Shown piece by piece: positions 11,315-23,460 of a stretch of 64,000 bases of DNA. The position numbers were made by a program, and so were the translations under genes. The notes below the pieces were generated by a model. That model had not been told where the DNA came from. It searched no databases and saw only the letters and a program-made list of their open reading frames with translations. The DNA is from Azadirachta indica. Its lineage: Eukaryota > Streptophyta > Magnoliopsida > Sapindales > Meliaceae. Each line of letters opens with the position of its first letter. The first letter of the stretch is position 1. Location: assembly GCA_022749755.1 (NCBI GenBank), contig CM040445.1, positions 11,615,182 through 11,679,181 of the forward strand, given 5' to 3'.

Positions 11315-13159
11315 AATACCCCCAAACTTAACGTTTGCTCATATTTAAGTAAAAGAAAAATTAAAAGACTCAACATCAAAAATTAACTTCCTTGCTTAAC
11401 GGATTCTTGACTAATGAGAATGTAACAAAATATAAATTTAATTATTCAAGTATTCAAATATTAACAAGATTTTATTTGATATGTTAATGTGTAGTGTGTG
11501 ATAGTCATAAATTAATCATCCTCTATCATATTATCCTTTACATTATCAGAATATAGCATGTATAGAAGTTTAGAACTCCAAATCTCACCAAGATGGTCAC
11601 TCTCAAACAAGCGCACTTGAAATTTTGAGTTAACACTCAAAAACATACAAGACAAGTATTATACCTAGATTTTTAATAGAAAAACAAAGCTCATAAACAA
11701 TTGAAAGAGTATGTCATTTCCGATATGATGATGGTGATCTCATAAAAAGAATACTATTAACTTGATTTTCATGAAAATAGATGCAGACTAATTAAGTAAC
11801 ACATAAGATTAACATAAGACTTTTTTTCTAGGCTGTAATCAGGCTAATTGGTAAGACAAATAGAAGAAAAAATAAATCAAAGATAAATTAAAGCTTCGGG
11901 AACATATGTTTTTACCATCCACCTTCAAATTTCACTTAATAACAAATTTCACCATTACTCATTCATCTTAACCTTTTCTTTTTTTTTTTTTAGAAGTACA
12001 ACTCTTTTTATGTTTCGCCTTATTTTACCTTTTAACATGAGCTTTTATTACTTAATTGGACAATAGTCCCGATTACTCAATAACATTAAGGCCCTACATT
12101 TTTATTCCTTTTTTTTTAATCTTTTTTCCCCTTTTTCTTTTCTTTTTTTTTTTTTTTAGTGTGCTTCAATTAATATTGTCTCCTTTTTTTTTTTAACAAC
12201 AAGCATATAAATAACACACAACAACCCCCCAACTTATTTTAAAGCATACATTATTATATATCCAAGATAGCTTAGAAGTTCTCACAAGAACTGAGAAAAA
12301 TATTTTAGCTAACGGATTTGGATTTTATTGGTTTTATGAAGGAAAAACAGATTAACTTAAGACTCAAGGTGGTTAACTAGGGAAACATGCATAAAGTTGG
12401 CTAGAAAAGCTCAAATGGTTCAAATAAGACCTAGAACCCCTTCTCATGTATTATACAATCAATCTTACATCCAAAATATGAAAAATAAAGTTAAATAGCC
12501 AAAACAAAACATAATAAGATCACTAGAATGAAAAGATAATAAGAATAAATATAGAGTACATATATAACACTCAGAATTAATATAAAAAGGCTCAAAGGCT
12601 CACTAAAAAGGTTATATGAGTTTATACTATTTTGCATATCACATTTTAATTATGTGAATTCATCAAATCAAGATTTCTATCGATGTTGACATAAAGTGCA
12701 TGTATATTATGAGCATGAATAAATGAAAACTAGTTAAAATAAGAATAAAATTATAATATTTGCTTAATATCTCATTACTTCAAATTGGCTATGACTAATT
12801 CATTTTCACAAACTTCTGACAACTTAAGGAAATGACTCAAAAACAAGACATAAATACAAAAAAAAATCACAAAAATGAAAAAACATTACCCCAAAAATCT
12901 ACTTCAAGCAACTTCACCCCTAAATTTAAACCTAACATTGTCTTTAATATTTAAAATTAATGATCATACAATGAATAGATTAAGTTAGAAATAGACAAAA
13001 TATTAAAAATGTAAAGAGAAAGAAAAGGAATGGAAAACACCTGATTTGAATAACTCTATCATGCATTGCAAAGATCATCTTCTCCTTCTTGAAAACCTTA
13101 GGTTGCCTCCCAAACAGCGCTAAGTTTAATGTTTTCAGTCAAACCAAGTTCGTCCTCAA

Positions 13160-13714
13160 TCAAGTAGGGTCTTTATGAGGAATTTTTACTTCACTCTTTT
13201 CTTATTCTCTATAATAGTACTTCAATCATTGGCCATACACTAGAAAAACATGTCTATTCTTATCTTTTAGTTTAACTGCGCCAAAGAAACATACTTTTTT
13301 AATCACAAATAGACTTGACTATCTTAATATAAGTTTGGCCAGAAACAACTTTGATCTCTAGTTGAACAATAAAACACGATGACCGGATGCAAAATATCTC
13401 TCAAGAACCATTCTATCATGCTATTTCTTTGTTTCCTTGCAAATTTTGGCATTGTTATATACATCATTTCATAACTTCCTTATCATATCTTTATAAATAT
13501 CCACTATAAAATTGTTGATGACATTTACTCTACGGCAAGTACTTGGCTCATTTGGAGATTTCATTTTATGAAAAATGTTGAACTTAACCTCTTCATCGTT
13601 TATCCTTAGTGTTAACTCACCACTTTTCACATCAATAAAAGTTTCACTAATGGCTAAGAAAGGCCTACTAAGAATAAAAGGAATCTCATAATTTTCTTCG
13701 ATATCCAACACCAC
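13160..13714 (-). pseudogene. Gypsy protease fused by deletion to integrase C-terminus
   Basis: The frame from 13714 (VLDIEENYEIPFILSRPFLA, then IDVKSGELTLRIND) is the C-terminal part of a retroviral-type aspartic protease of Athila-group elements. At about 13470 the same frame passes through a stop into NDVYNNAKICKETKK. It then continues GHRVLLFN, RSKLFLAKL and KKVCFFGAVKL, the end of integrase, with several stops down to about 13160. The polymerase segment normally between these two domains is absent. The protease catalytic DTG region itself is decayed upstream of 13714. Confidence 0.75.
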
Positions 13715-13799
13715 AAAATTTACTAGAGATATGAACTTGCCAACTTTGATTAATATATCTTCAATTAGCCTCCCCTAGATGCTTAATTGATTGATATGC

Positions 13800-15479
13800 T
13801 AATTAAAGAAAGACGGTTGTTGTCTTAGTTTCATCAAGTCCCAATTTTCTGAAAACGAAAAAACGCATTAAGTAATACTTGCGCCTAAATCATATAAAAC
13901 TTTTTCAAAACAACAATCTTCAATAATGTAAGGTATAGTGAAACTCTTTGAATCTTTTAACTTCGGTGGTATTTTCCTTTACAAAATTGTGCTACACTCT
14001 TCATTTAACATCACCTTGTCATGCTCTTTGAATAATATTTTATTGGTCACTAAGTTTTTGAAAAACTTAGCATAAAATGAAATTTATTAAATTAAAAGGG
14101 ATGTTGATTGACATCTTTTTGAACTATCCCAACATTGCATCAGTTTGAAGATCTTTATTTAGCTTTGCCAACCTTTGAAGGAAAAGTACTAGTAGCACAT
14201 ACGGTGAAGGTGGCATATATTGCTTGGATAGGCTTGATGCTTCTAGTTGTAACCTTGAAGGACTTGCCATTTTAGATGTTTTGGTAGTGTTTTCAACTTG
14301 CTTATTATGGTCATTGTCCTTTGTGGATGGTGCTCTAACTTTCTTCCCCTTATAGTGTCTTTTCCAAATTGCTTTTCAACTACATCAATTGTCTTCTACT
14401 CCGAAGTGTAATTGCCATCACTTGCTCCTTGGGATTTATCTCGTATTGCTTAGCAAGAAGCTTTGTTGCCTCTCTGTTAACAACTTTGCTATTTGACCCA
14501 TTTGTACCTCAAGATTCCGAATGAACGCATCTTGATTTTATAATGTAGTTTCATTTTTTGTCACGAATTTGGAAGTGTTCATGGTGAGTTAAGTAAGAGC
14601 ATCTTCTAAGTTCACTTTCTTCTCTTAAGATTGAAATCCGAGAGGTGGTTGCATGGTATTTTAATTGTTTCTCCAAGACAAGTTAGGATGATTCCGCCAT
14701 CATTAATTATATACGTTGGAAAATATATTGTTTTGCTGCTGATTGTAGTTCCCAACATATTAAACTTGCTCTAAAATTAAAGGAGAAAAGGGTTTCCAAC
14801 TTGGCATTATATAGTTCACAAACCATAGATGCAATATGAATGGCATTCACTACCATGACTCCAAATTGCTTGGTTAATATAGTTAGCTACACAGTGAGTG
14901 CAGTAATGTTATCCATTTTATGAACTCCCAAGGGTTTATTCGATGTTAAGTGTTCTGTAGGCCATTACTAGGCATTGGCAGCCATCTCCTCTAATAAATC
15001 ATAAGCCTAATCAATAGTTTTTCCCATCAACACACCTTCTGCTACTACACTACAAGCGTTCTAATTGAACTCCCCAAATCATTGTACAATGTCTGAACTT
15101 AAAGTCATTTAAGTAAACCATGGTGTGAACATTTTCTCGTCATATCTTTATACCTCTCCTAAGCTTCATATAATGACTCCATTTTATGTTGGAAAAAAGT
15201 AATGATATCATTCCCTATCTCTACCATCTTTACCAAAGGGAAAAATTTTGCTAAAAATTTCTGTTCCAAATTATCCCAAGTGTTAATGATTCCAAAGAAA
15301 ATTAAACTCAACCAGCTTTTTGCCTTATCCCTCAGTGAGAATGAAAAAAGCCTTAACTTAATGGCATCATCCAATACACCATTATACCTTAAAGTATCAT
15401 AAATCTCTAAAAAGTTTATGATATAGGCATTCGAACCATGATGTGGCAAACCACTGAACTGCACTGAGGTCTGAATCAT
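13800..15479 (-). pseudogene. Gypsy gag polyprotein remnant
   Basis: The best-preserved part, 15159-15479, reads MIQTSVQFSGLPHHGSNAYI, then LRLFSFSLRDKAKSWL and LEQKFLAKFFP, the typical retrotransposon gag core of Athila-type elements. The frame continues past stops as ERYKDMTRKCSHHGL and, to about 14960, MGKTID-like and LLEEMAAN stretches. Weaker traces continue toward the protease (NHPNLSWRNN near 14680, QDAFIRNLEVQMGQIAKLL near 14520). Multiple stop codons make it non-functional. Confidence 0.75.
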
Positions 15480-15850
15480 ATGAATAATGGCTGGCTTGAT
15501 CTTTACAGTTGTTTGCTTGAATGGCGGGTTTTCTGATACTAGTTCAAGCTCTATTAACTATTGAATAGTATATTCCCTTAAAAACCCACTGTTCTTCAAC
15601 TCTAACATTATCCTCACAATTATGTTCCATGGTGCTAATTTCCAACTGTCTCAATGCTTGTCTCTTCTCTTTTCCATTCCTCTGACAAGTTCGCTCAATC
15701 TTTGAATCAAAAGGTATTAAGATGTCGCTTCCTACTTTCCTTATCTAGAAAAAAAATACCTAAAATAAAACTTCAAAGCAAACTCAAAATTAATCCAAAT
15801 CGATATTAAAAGAATTTAACATTCCCCATCAACAACACAAAAAACTTGTG

Positions 15851-16299
15851 TGATTTGTGCACTCGTTAGAAAACTCCTTCGCACCTAATAATTCACTTTC
15901 TGCCTAAGGACAGAATGCATGGCGAGGCTGCGCTCCCTAAGGGCGAGGTTGTATCATTGATTCTACCTCCAATTGAAAATTATGCACATAATTTCAATTA
16001 AATCCCTCTTCTTTTATTTTTCTAAATTTGGTCTCTATTTCAATATTTTTTCATTTTAGTCCTTATTATCTTGCATTTTGGTCCCTATGAACAAAAATTT
16101 GTGGTTTACAGGAATGGTTCGTGAATGTGGTTTATGCTCTATTTTCATGTCTTTCATGTTAAAACATGTCAATATCTGCAAAATAAAACTAAAATGCTTA
16201 AAAAGAAAAATAAGTATTTAAAACAAACTAAATAACAGTAAGTATATTACTTATAATAAATAATTTAAATATAATTATGTAGTAAAAATTAAAATATCA
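15851..16299 (-). repeat. 5' LTR of the gypsy element
   Basis: This is the uninterrupted member of the LTR pair. On the - strand it starts TGATATTTTAATTTTTAC at 16299 and ends near CAAATCACA at 15851, next to the worn primer-binding site. It lies 246 bp downstream of the stop codon of the intact BAHD gene. Confidence 0.75.
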
Positions 16300-16545
16300 G
16301 CATATATATCTTTTGTTATATATATGTTTTTTTGTTGAATATCAACAGCTATTAACAGTCAGAAATAGATATTTTCGACAAAATTTCACTTGTTATCGGA
16401 TTGCACCATTAAACATAAATAATTTTTTTGTAGTGTTTGATAAACTTCTGTAAAGTGAGAAATTTTATTAAAGAAAAGGAAACCAAACTACATTACAAAT
16501 CAAAGGAAGACTAAAGTAAACCCCATCATAAAGGAGTACTTGTTT

Positions 16546-17826
16546 TCATAAATTAGCCCTTTTACACACAACAGATTGAGTATAAAAAAGAATTTCGGGG
16601 TCTTGTTCAAATTTGGCCATTTCTTCTTTCGGCAATCCAATCAATGCTTCAACTCCTTCACCGTTGCTGGTCGATTTGAGACTTGCAACCTTATGATTCT
16701 CATAAACAAGAGATACCCACGCGGGCTTTCCCCACCCAAAATCAGCTTCATAAAATGGAAATTTAGAAATATCAGAAATATTAAACACAATACTATTTTC
16801 AAGTCCTTCAACTAGACCACCTTCATGTCTGTCCATCTTATATTGATCAACAACGTTCTTTATAGATTCTCGAAATTTTGCTGCTAAAAGATTATAATTA
16901 ATCGCCTTATTATCAATCGGAAATTTTGTAATTGCCACTGTCACCAGACTCCCAAGACATTGCAATGGCAATGGTGGATTCACTTTATCTCGCAAATTGA
17001 TAGCAGTTACTACTACCAATTGTTTTGCAGTAAATTCATCTGTTTCTTTAGCAATATTCTTTATCAACGTACCTGAGATAAGTGTGGCTATGGCCTCAAA
17101 ACTTGTTGGATGATCCAAGTATGGTCCTTTGCCAATTTTTTCTTTTAGAAGAGCTATCCTTCTACCATCAAATGTAAAATTTTTTGCTACAATTTCAGTT
17201 GGATTAAAATTATTTTGTTCATAAAGATTTTTCACTGATGTTATGGCATCATATGGAGGATAGATGGATGAGTAGTCGAAGATCACATTCTTTATATCAT
17301 CGACACCTCGTGCAACTTGTGCCCAACTTTTAATAAAATAAGCTGCTGTTGCTCCATCAGCAATACTATGAGTAAAGCAAGTAGAGATTGCAATCCCACC
17401 ACAGCCAAAGTAATTAACTTGCACGACAACGTTGGAATGATAAGTAGTTGGAATTGCTTGCATATTACCTTTTAATGGAAGTAGTTGCTTCAACATATCA
17501 TTGTCTTTTTTTTGAAGAATCTTATGCATGTTGCCAACTACTTGAGTTTCGATAAAGGTCACACCATAATCGTTACAGTCAATCGAAACTCCATCTTTCA
17601 ATTGTCCTGCTAAAGGGTAGAAGTAGGATAATGTTTTGGATAGAGAGGTTTGGAGGTGTCTTGAAATTTTGATGGTATTTTTGCTTTGTACTAAGTAACA
17701 ATAAATTACGGGGAAGTAATCACTAGCAACAAAATTATCAGGAAGGAAAAACTTGTGGGTTCTTAGGTGAGCTGGGGTTGGAGAAGATGGCTTGATAATT
17801 TCTGTAGAAATGATTTTGATTTCCAT
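16546..17826 (-). CDS. BAHD acyltransferase, vinorine synthase-like, intact
   Basis: A single-exon gene encodes 426 residues, the usual BAHD length, beginning MEIKIISTEIIKPSSPTP. The family moves acyl groups from CoA thioesters to alcohols or amines in the cytosol. The catalytic HxxxD motif is HSIAD (H153-D157) and the structural DFGWG motif is present at 362-366. The closest remembered relatives are vinorine synthase-like and stemmadenine-acetyltransferase-like enzymes of BAHD clade III; acyl donor and acceptor are not predictable from sequence. A TATA box (17891-17899) lies about 65 bp before the ATG. Two decayed relatives lie nearby (19790-21066 and 37879-39190), so this is the surviving member of a local family. 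The gypsy 5' LTR ends just downstream. No frame defect is seen. Confidence 0.92.
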   Translation of the reverse strand: MEIKIISTEIIKPSSPTPAHLRTHKFFLPDNFVASDYFPVIYCYLVQSKNTIKISRHLQTSLSKTLSYFYPLAGQLKDGVSIDCNDYGVTFIETQVVGNMHKILQKKDNDMLKQLLPLKGNMQAIPTTYHSNVVVQVNYFGCGGIAISTCFTHSIADGATAAYFIKSWAQVARGVDDIKNVIFDYSSIYPPYDAITSVKNLYEQNNFNPTEIVAKNFTFDGRRIALLKEKIGKGPYLDHPTSFEAIATLISGTLIKNIAKETDEFTAKQLVVVTAINLRDKVNPPLPLQCLGSLVTVAITKFPIDNKAINYNLLAAKFRESIKNVVDQYKMDRHEGGLVEGLENSIVFNISDISKFPFYEADFGWGKPAWVSLVYENHKVASLKSTSNGEGVEALIGLPKEEMAKFEQDPEILFYTQSVVCKRANL

Positions 17827-17890
17827 TTCTATTTTTTTGTTAGAAGAAAGAGAAAAGAAGATTTGATGATTTTCTTAGGTTTAATTATAT

Positions 17891-17899
17891 CTTTATATA
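17891..17899 (-). promoter_or_regulatory. TATA box of the intact BAHD gene
   Basis: The - strand reads TATATAAAG, 65 bp upstream of the ATG at 17826, a normal plant core-promoter spacing if the 5' UTR is short. Confidence 0.6.
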
Positions 17900-19789
17900 C
17901 AAGAATAGGAGTAATAGCATAATGGATTTTAGATTAAAAAAATAAAACCACATGATCACGATTTATATTTGATTTCTTTTAAGTTGTCACAATTTGACTA
18001 ATCGAGTTCTAAAACTATAATATTTAAATAACACCAATTACAATCACAATGCAAGCAATTAAAATATAAATATCTTGCATTAGCTAGTTATTTGGTCAAA
18101 TTTTGACAGGAAAAAAGCAAAGTTAGCATTTTGTTGACGTAAACATGCCTATGATCACAAATTGGAAACTTTTTGTTTACACATGAATTATAATAAAATT
18201 TGAAGTTTTAGAATTTATCCTTTTGATAGGGATACGTATAATTTATTCATTATATATTCACTTAAATAAATGACTTGTCCATAAGCTATATAATTATTAA
18301 ATCTTTATAGCAATGGCATAAAGAATTAATTTCATAAGTTTTAGATTAGATAATATTTGTTTTTCCTATTTAAAGTCTGAATATAGTTAAAATCTGAATT
18401 TGACTGAAATCTAAATTTAATTGATATATTTTTTATTTTAAATGTTGAAATATAAATGTTAAATTGTTTATTTTTATAAAAATAATATATATATAATTGA
18501 TATATTGACATATCTACCTTAAAAAGTCTTAAATTAATATATTAAATTATTAACATATATAAATGTAAAGTAATAAATTAAAAGTATTACTAATAAATAA
18601 ATTATTTAAATTATTTAAATATTTACTTATTTAAATTTAAGTCGAAATTTTTAACTTGTATTTAAATATTTTAACAAATATTCATATATAAGTTAATAAA
18701 CAAACAGTTATTAAATATCTGAATAAATATATTTAAATTTTAACCAAAAAAACAAAGTCTTCTTTATTTTAATAATGTTTATCAAAATTAATTTTGTTAA
18801 AATGTATTTAGAAAGTTAAAATAAATTATATGAAATATATAACTACTTTTACTTTAATATTTATAAATAAACCTTTATTTAAGATCGATCTTGCAAGTAT
18901 CACCTTCCCATTGGTAAATTACTTAATTCAAAAACCATAGTTTAAGTGAAGTGGTTCTTCCATTTAAGGTTCAAGTTTCCACATTACCAACACATTTTCT
19001 CCCTTCCACTAAAAATGAATTCTTAAAGTATTTAATTGATAACTATTACTTTATTTTAGTAATTATTCATATTTTTTAATTACTTACATTACAAATCTGG
19101 ATTCTACTAGCAGTTTAGATGATAACCGTTATAAGACATCCTAAATGTATAAATACATGTAATGCAATTTTTACCCTTAAATTGAATAAGGCTAATAAAT
19201 ATTTGTGATATTTTTCCACACTTGAGGCCAGAAATCCTACAGAAGTAGGGCGAGTCCTACTTTAATTATTTTGAAGTTCTAAGGGGTTAGAGTTTTTGAG
19301 TATTGACTCAAGAAAAATGGAATACCTGCCCTCAAAATGCAAAATTAGCGATAGGCTGTTGTTGGTAGTTAAATTTGAAATAACTCTGTTATAAATTAGA
19401 ATCGTCCATATCTATAAAGGTGGTGTTCTGAAGAGACTGTTTAAGTTGTTGATACGTTCTTCTTCTTCAAGAGGTGGTTCTCACGATATTGGTCTTAACT
19501 CTCCTAATTCAAAGTTGTCATTCTCTAGCTGTTTAATTGATTATGGTTCAAATAATGTCGCTTTTCCTCTAATGGTTTCTGCTTCATTAATTGTGATCCA
19601 ATTGTTTTCATTCTACTCGGAGGTGATATGCTATTGAACAAGCCTAGACTCGCGGTTGTCGTACGTAGTATTGATAGCATAGGGACTTAGTTTTCACAAT
19701 TCTTTTTTTTTTTGGATCTTGGGCTTTCTCTTTTGTCACAGCTCTACTTTTGCTAATTTAATATTTAATATATAGCCTTCATCTTTCTC
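17900..19789. other. AT-rich intergenic region, possible SINE-like scrap
   Basis: No protein-coding pattern is seen. At 18935-18995 a stretch with A-box-like (TTTAAGTGAAGTGGTTC) and B-box-like (GGTTCAAGTTTCC) motifs suggests a tRNA-derived SINE fragment, but no clear poly-A end or duplication was found. Confidence 0.35.
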
Positions 19790-20452
19790 AAATACCTGGG
19801 AGAAGTATAAGCTAGGATTTCGGGGTCCCTTTCAAAATTAGCCGTTTCTTCACTGGGTAAGGGAATCCATGCTTCAATTCCTTACCGTCGCTGGTCTGTA
19901 AGAGAATGGCAGCCTGTTCATTCCCCCAACAACGCATACCCATATGGGCTTTCCCCACCCGGAATCAGCTTCATAGTATGGAAGTCTAGACCAATCAGAA
20001 ACTTCAAAAATCTTACTATTTGAAATTCCTCCTTCAACTACCTCACTATCATCAACGACCTTCCTGATAGATTCGTGAATTTTTCTTGCTAAATAATTAT
20101 AATCAATTCTCTTATCCATCGGTATTTTTGGAATTGTCACTGTCAGGAAGATCCCAACACTTTACGGTGGTAGTGGTGGATTCATTTTATTTCGCAGATT
20201 GATGGGAATTGCTACTGCCAATTGTGTAGCTGCAAATTCATCTCTTTCTCTAGTTGTCGCTACATTGATCAACGACCCTAGAATAAGCGTTGATGGCCTC
20301 AAAACGTGTTGGACGGTACAAGTATGGTCCATCACCCATTTTTCTGTTAAAGCAACTATCTTTGTACCATCAAATGTGAACAATTTTGTAATAATTTCAC
20401 TTGGAAACTGATAATTTTTGTTGTAAAGACTTTTCACGGTGGCCATGATGAT

Positions 20453-20501
<49 letters not shown>

Positions 20502-21066
20502 ACGATAAATTGCAGTGTAATAGACAATAACATTCTTAATGTCCTTGGCGGCACCAATTGCAAATTGAGACCAATTTTTAATAAAGTTAGCAGTTGTTGT
20601 TGCATCGGCAATCAGATGAGTAAAGTATACAAATATCACGATTCCACCACAAGCAAAGTAATTAACCTGGACGACTAGGTTGGCACGAGAAGTAGTTGGA
20701 ATTTCTTGTAGATTACCTTCGAGTGGAATAAGGTGTTTCAGTAGATATCGTGGTCCTTTCTCTGAAGAGCCTCAGAGATTGTGTTAGCTACTTGACTTTC
20801 AATAAAGATCGCACCATGATCGTTACAGTCAATCGAAAATCTGTCTTTAATTTGTCTTGGAAAAGGATATTAGTAAGATAAGATTTTGGAGAGAGAATTT
20901 TTTAGATGATTTGATATTTCGATGGCATTTCTGCTTTACAGTGAGTAAAATAGAACCATGGGGAAGTAACCATCTTAAGTTATATCACCTGGAAGGAAGA
21001 GCTTATGGGTGTTGCGGGGTTGGAGAAGACGGTTTGATAATTTCTGTAGAAATGATTTGATTTCCA
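19790..21066 (-). pseudogene. BAHD acyltransferase pseudogene with expanded AT microsatellite
   Basis: This is collinear with the intact BAHD at 16546-17826 from the start (ATGGAAATCAAATCA, one base shorter than its relative, so the frame slips at once). Conserved pieces follow: SIDCNDHGA, THLIADATTTANFIKNW (the HxxxD motif is kept), SEIITKLFTFDG, INLRNKMNPPLPP, and YYEADSGWGKPIWV, where the DFGWG motif is DSGWG. Stops occur within the first 80 codons and frames shift near 20150 and 19900. An (AT)n tract interrupts the PPYD-equivalent site. The whole has the size of a full gene, so it died after duplication without large deletions. Confidence 0.88.
20456..20499. repeat. (AT)n microsatellite inside the BAHD pseudogene
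   Basis: Forty-four bases of alternating A/T lie where functional relatives read CCATATGATG (the PPYD codons). The tract produces spurious YIYIYI open frames on both strands. Confidence 0.95.
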
Positions 21067-21549
21067 TTTCTAGCTTGATTTTCAAATTAAAAATAATGTG
21101 ATGATTGATTATGTGAAGTTTACGTTTATGTATATATATAAAAATAGGGTCGAGAAGGTTTTCATTAGTGCCAAGAATAACTAATGAATTTACATATGGG
21201 TATAATTACTTCTCTAATTCTCCAGATAGGATGACATAAAGTCTCCGTAAATTCACGTGAATAATTAATTACTAATTAATTGTTCCAGCCTCGACAAAAA
21301 TTGCAATCAGTATTGAAGAATTAAAAGAAATTATTTGTGATAGGTCCTAGTTTTGAAAGCGTTTAAGGTTTTGACTGAATCCATTCTTGAACTAAATTAT
21401 TATGCAATTCAACCAGTGAAGATCAAACATCAAATTAACTTCTATCTTCAGGAATTGGACCATTAAACATGTTAATTGCTAAACAAAGTTCTAACGTATT
21501 GTTTTTTGAATTACAATTCGCTAATTACAAAAGTTATCTTGAGAAAATT
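21067..21549. other. Upstream flank of the BAHD pseudogene
   Basis: The first bases resemble the 5' flank of the intact BAHD gene (A/T-rich, TATATATAAAAAT near 21130). No other gene is seen before the copia remnant. Confidence 0.35.
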
Positions 21550-23460
21550 TATTGTGTTAACTCTAGTACAATAAATATTTCTAAGAATGCATGAAACACA
21601 ATAGGCCTAAGCATATAGATATTAGGCATCACCTCATTAGAGATTTGGTTGAAAATAAAATTGTCACATTGAAACATATTGAAACCAAGAAACAATTAGC
21701 AAACATTTTCACCAAACCCCTTGATACAATCAGATTTGTCTCTTGAGCAAAGCATTTGGCATGAATGTCATGTAAATCATGTTGTGTTTGATTTGTGTGT
21801 GTCATGGTACTCATAATTGTCTTAAATTTTTTTTTTTATTCTTATGAGAATATCATAATTTAAGCTTGAAATACTTTGTACCATGATCTAAAATAGATAA
21901 ATGTTAAATTGATTTTTATACATATTCATGATCAATTTTTTATTTTAATTTAGTTCTAAGATTAAATCAATTATGGAAGAAATATTAAATTCAGCTATGA
22001 CTGTCTACCTTGAGTCATATCTCAACAAAAATTGTGCATGCTCCATAGTTTAAAAAAAAACTATCTACATTGTTGTGTGAAGCTATCCTTAAATAATCTG
22101 AGTATATATATCATCAATATGTAAAGAACTGTCTCAATTACAGCATAAAAACTATTGACTTCGAATACAAAAAAAATAAAAGGAAAAAGGAAAAGAAAAT
22201 AAAGCAGTAATAGGAAACAAACATGCACTACTAATTACTACACGCAGATATGCAGCGACTAAAATGAAAATTTTGGCATTAATATGATAAGGTTAGTTTG
22301 ATTCAATCTCTCTATTATTTTAATGGGCTAGTATTGTTGATATCAATGAAATTTAGGAAAAATTGAGTAATTATTACACACACACACACCAGATTCACGA
22401 TTATACTTATTCTATCTTAAAGTGCAGAGATATTAAAGTCTTAAATATTGATTATTCATGCATGATGAAGTGAAGAATAATTTAGAAAATTATGTTGACA
22501 TGAATTAAATTGTATTTTTGTGATTTTTGAACTTAATTGTAACCTGTCCCATATTTAGGCCTTAGTGTGATTTCATTAGCTAGCTTTTGGGTATTCTGAA
22601 TGGTTTTGTATCTTTTGTGTTCAAAGTGTAATTTTTGATAATTGGCGCTTGCATGTTTGCATGCAAAATGTTTGTGAAATTTAGGGTCACCACAGTATTT
22701 TCGAACCCACACCTGTGTTACTTTTTTGCAAGATATTTGAATATTTTTGGATTTAGTAGAATTATTATTTTCAATGAGGATCCTATATGATAGTATTGCT
22801 CAGAGTGTTCAATGATAGTTTACGTTAAGAGGATTTCTTTTCAGCGTACTTTTTTGTTTTTATTGGTTCCAGGGTGCTTAATAAAATTAATCAGTTCAAA
22901 TATAAGCGTTTCATTCATATTTGCCATATCAAATCACATTGAGTTTTTCTTCTAACTATTCCTTGCCCTAACCATTGTTATTGTTTTCTCCTTTTTTTTT
23001 TCTGTATGCTTGGATACCTTTGGCTTTTTTTGGCAAAAAGAGGAGTAATGTGTACAAATTTTTGATAGCATTTTGATTTTAGAAGGAGTTATTAGCATAT
23101 TGTTAACTTATTTGGTTATGGGGGAGTAGCAGTAGCATTCTTGTTGTAAGACTTGATAAATTATTGATTTTGTGCTTTGACATGCATTTGTATTTTGGAA
23201 TATAATTGATGCTTTGGTTATTATTAAGGGGGAGTTTTTCATGTGTTTAGCATTTTTTTTATTGTGCATATTTTTTTTTTATGGATTATGAATGTTAACA
23301 AATGATTAAGTGATACCTTGGTACACTTGATTTTTTTTCTTTTTTGTGTTTTTCTTATTTTGATATGTAATTATAGGACATACTTAATTTCTTATTTGAG
23401 TTGATCCTACCAACATGGAGATGTTTTGCCAAACATTGCCAAAGAGAGAGATTGTCAAAA
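21550..23460 (+). mobile_element. Ty1/copia remnant: RNase H end, 3' non-coding tail, polypurine tract
   Basis: At 21560-21790 the + strand encodes the end of copia RNase H: KHIDIRHHLIRDLVENKIV, then LKHIETKKQLANIFTKPLD, followed by stops. The next 1.6 kb has no coding frame but ends with TTGCCAAAGAGAGAGATTGT (23434-23453). That resembles the polypurine tract and LTR start of SIRE-like copia elements (CCAAAGGGGGAGATTG type). Gag, protease, integrase and most of the reverse transcriptase are missing, so the 5' side is truncated. The extent of the 3' LTR after 23453 is not resolved. Confidence 0.55.

Larger units (their letters stand above)
10395..16299 (-). mobile_element. Ty3/gypsy LTR retrotransposon (Athila-like), internally deleted
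   Basis: Direct repeats of about 450 bp bound the element: the 5' LTR at 15851-16299 and the 3' LTR at 10395-11314, the latter split by a nested MITE. A worn primer-binding site lies next to the 5' LTR (15823-15846, - strand reading GTTGTTGATGGGGAATG). A polypurine-like tract (AAGTTTGGGGGTA, - strand) abuts the 3' LTR near 11317-11330. The internal region carries gag and protease remains, then jumps directly into the integrase C-terminus. Reverse transcriptase, RNase H and the integrase core are missing. About 1.8 kb of AT-rich 3' non-coding sequence precedes the 3' LTR. Flanking 5-mers (AAATA and GCATA) do not form a clean target duplication, consistent with age. Confidence 0.8.

Noticed and set aside
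20439..20678. Frames encoding YIYIYI stretches
   Set aside because: Produced by the AT microsatellite in the BAHD pseudogene; similar YIYIY frames near 28660-28860 and 32839-33144 have the same cause.
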